From Oligoflexales bacterium (GTDB taxonomy: Bacteria > Bdellovibrionota_B > Oligoflexia > Oligoflexales > CACXFL01): a DNA stretch of 5,278 bases. Under the pieces are notes generated by a model. The model saw only the letters and a list, made by a program, of their open reading frames with translations, was not told the origin of the DNA and did not search any database. Shown here one piece after another: positions 4,223 to 5,278 of this stretch. The position numbers and the translations under genes are program-made. The first letter of the stretch is position 1, and each line of letters opens with the position of its first letter. The stretch lies in the NCBI GenBank assembly GCA_028282865.1, contig JANQHA010000382.1:1-5278 (forward strand), given 5' to 3'.

Positions 4223-5155
4223 ATGTCTAGATTCTTATTACTTTCAATTTTAGGGTTAATCACCTCCTGTGGCCAACAAATTAACAATACTTCCTATGTT
4301 CAGAGCGCAACATTAACAAAGCCTGTACTGGTAATATCAGGAGGTTTTAGCAGTTGTCCAAATGACGGGGTGCTGGATGCAGCCATGAGGGCCGGTAAAA
4401 CGTCAGAAATGTACCAACAAATATGGAAGAAAGGCATCGTCAATCGCATTAAGAAATCCGCTGGAAATGCTCCGGCAATATTTTCTATTTGTTATACTGG
4501 TCCAAGTAGCCTCGCATCAAATTTCACTCAGTCGATTAAAGGAAGATTTGCTTGGAACCTAGGTGTGATTCTTGAAGGTAGAGGCGGAACTCAATCTTTC
4601 GGAATTCCACAAGGTGAGATTCTTGAGAACATTAGCTTTCTTAGTCATTTAAAAGCTGAATTACATGATTACATTAAGGAAGTGGAGTCTGATGGCAGCT
4701 CTGTTCGAATTTACTTCATCGGACATTCATATGGTGGGTTTACAAGTATCCAACTTGCTGATTACTTTGCCGAACGCGTTGTTGGTCTTGCAACGATTGA
4801 TGCCGTCAGCATGTTAGACTGTCAAGCAAAAGACATGGCGACAAAAATCTATAGTACTTTAAATAAAAAACTTCCCGGATGTCTTCATGCCCCATCTGAC
4901 CCATTTTCGACCAAAAGCATTGCTCGAATTCAAAATACGATAAAAGATTCCAATCATAATAAATGGTGGTTTAATGCATACCAAACAACCTTCCCGTGGC
5001 TTCATTCAAGCTATATCAACAGTACCAGCACTAAATCTCCCGAGAACGAAAAATTTGTATTGGCGGATTTTAATAGTGCGATCTTAGACGGTGATTATCA
5101 TAGCCAAATGGGACGAAACGAAAAAGTGTGGAATTCTATCTCAAGACGTTTTTAG
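4223..5155 (+). CDS. Putative lipoprotein alpha/beta-hydrolase (lipase/esterase-like)
   Basis: A 310-aa protein with a type II signal peptide: Arg3, hydrophobic LLLSILGL, lipobox ITSC with lipidated Cys16. The +2 residue is Gln, so by the E. coli rule it would go to the outer membrane. The mature domain starts with a strand and oxyanion-like loop, PVLVISGGFSSC (34-45). The nucleophile elbow is GHSYGG (167-172) with Ser169. Asp193 (ATIDAVS, after the next strand) and His293 (GDYHSQMG near the C-terminus) are good candidates for the rest of the triad. Several other Cys (for example in SSCPND, FSICYTG, MLDCQ and PGCLH) could form disulfides outside the cytoplasm. The substrate is unknown; a lipid, ester or peptidoglycan-linked target is possible. 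I cannot name a specific family. ATG is preceded by AAGGA about 8 nt upstream. It is divergent from the Crp-like regulator and shares its control region, so co-regulation with the redox operon is plausible. Confidence 0.85.
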   Translation: MSRFLLLSILGLITSCGQQINNTSYVQSATLTKPVLVISGGFSSCPNDGVLDAAMRAGKTSEMYQQIWKKGIVNRIKKSAGNAPAIFSICYTGPSSLASNFTQSIKGRFAWNLGVILEGRGGTQSFGIPQGEILENISFLSHLKAELHDYIKEVESDGSSVRIYFIGHSYGGFTSIQLADYFAERVVGLATIDAVSMLDCQAKDMATKIYSTLNKKLPGCLHAPSDPFSTKSIARIQNTIKDSNHNKWWFNAYQTTFPWLHSSYINSTSTKSPENEKFVLADFNSAILDGDYHSQMGRNEKVWNSISRRF

Positions 5156-5156
5156 G

Positions 5157-5211
5157 CAGAAGAAGCTTCTTAGGCTTACACCACCTATTCGTTAATGGCT
5201 GACAGAAGAAG
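5157..5211 (+). repeat. CAGAAGAAG direct repeat flanking the right-hand junction region
   Basis: CAGAAGAAG occurs at 5157-5165 and 5203-5211. The first copy continues into the palindrome AAGAAGCTTCTT (5160-5171). The second starts a 7-bp inverted repeat, GAAGAAG (5205-5211) with CTTCTTC (5217-5223) around GCGCG. The composition changes abruptly at the second copy. The 5156-5202 stretch has no gene. Confidence 0.5.
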
Positions 5212-5278
5212 GCGCGCTTCTTCCTGGAACAGGGCGTGCCGACGTTCATCGACAAGCCGCTGTCGGACGACGCCCGCG
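5203..5278 (+). CDS. Fragment of a GC-rich Gfo/Idh/MocA-type oxidoreductase, truncated both ends (probable foreign or chimeric sequence)
   Basis: The frame with codons at 5212, 5215 and so on reads ARFFLEQGVPTFIDKPLSDD up to the window end. The pattern FLExGxPxFIDKPLxxD matches the region of NAD(P)-dependent Gfo/Idh/MocA sugar-type oxidoreductases that carries the conserved (E/D)KP motif with its catalytic Lys. The frame is closed upstream by TGA at 5200-5202, so no N-terminal Rossmann domain precedes it. 47 of the last 68 bases are G or C and codons end almost wholly in G or C, unlike every other gene here. Either the contig end is an assembly chimera or a foreign gene fragment was joined here. 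Family recognition rests on only about 25 residues. Confidence 0.5.

Noticed and set aside
5195..5278. ATG at 5195 opening a frame rich in Arg and Ser to the window end
   Set aside because: It is out of frame with the recognisable oxidoreductase segment and its composition is that of a shadow frame in GC-rich DNA.

Overview
The window (5,278 bp) looks like chromosomal DNA of a Gram-negative bacterium. It encodes a lipoprotein with a lipobox, a Sec-type exported protein and a Fis-type (NtrC-like) DNA-binding protein with a candidate sigma-54 promoter. The style, with a lone small Fis-type HTH protein and orphan exported proteins at moderate G+C, would suit the Bdellovibrionota/Oligoflexia or another former deltaproteobacterial lineage. 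That placement is inference and weak. The G+C content is uneven: mutM, the Fis-like gene and the tRNA are richer, the genes from about 1.66 to 5.16 kb are more AT-rich, and the last ~70 bp are extremely GC-rich.

Layout. (1) 1-661: formamidopyrimidine-DNA glycosylase (mutM), cut by the left edge. (2) 662-1103: a promoter region with a sigma-54-like -24/-12 element, then an 88-aa Fis-type HTH protein followed by a GC-rich hairpin. (3) 1179-1305: a tRNA-Ile(GAT) gene with its own near-consensus sigma-70 promoter. (4) 1306-1663: a non-coding stretch holding three TTTCCCA heptamers at exactly 11-bp intervals plus one inverted copy, then a terminator-like hairpin with a T6 run. (5) 1664-2407: an exported protein of unknown family. 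(6) 2408-2542: the gap between convergent genes, with a nested stem-loop. (7) 2543-4104, minus strand: a two-gene operon of a Crp/Fnr-like regulator and an MDR quinone/enone oxidoreductase, joined by a 4-nt GTGA overlap. (8) 4105-4222: a divergent control region with a perfect dyad of Crp/Fnr geometry. (9) 4223-5155, plus strand: a lipoprotein alpha/beta-hydrolase. (10) 5203-5278: a GC-rich fragment that reads as part of a Gfo/Idh/MocA oxidoreductase and probably marks a chimeric contig end.

How the parts fit. The most coherent unit is 2.5-5.2 kb. The Crp/Fnr-like regulator is co-transcribed with a redox enzyme and faces a surface hydrolase. The dyad TTAAC-N4-GTTAA lies just upstream of the regulator's ribosome binding site, and it is centred at -41.5 relative to the start predicted from the hydrolase's sigma-70 promoter. 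That is the class II activator position. One site could therefore activate the hydrolase and autoregulate the regulator. This is inference from sequence geometry. I see no CRISPR array, insertion sequence, phage gene or defence island, and no obviously new multi-gene system beyond this small putative regulon.
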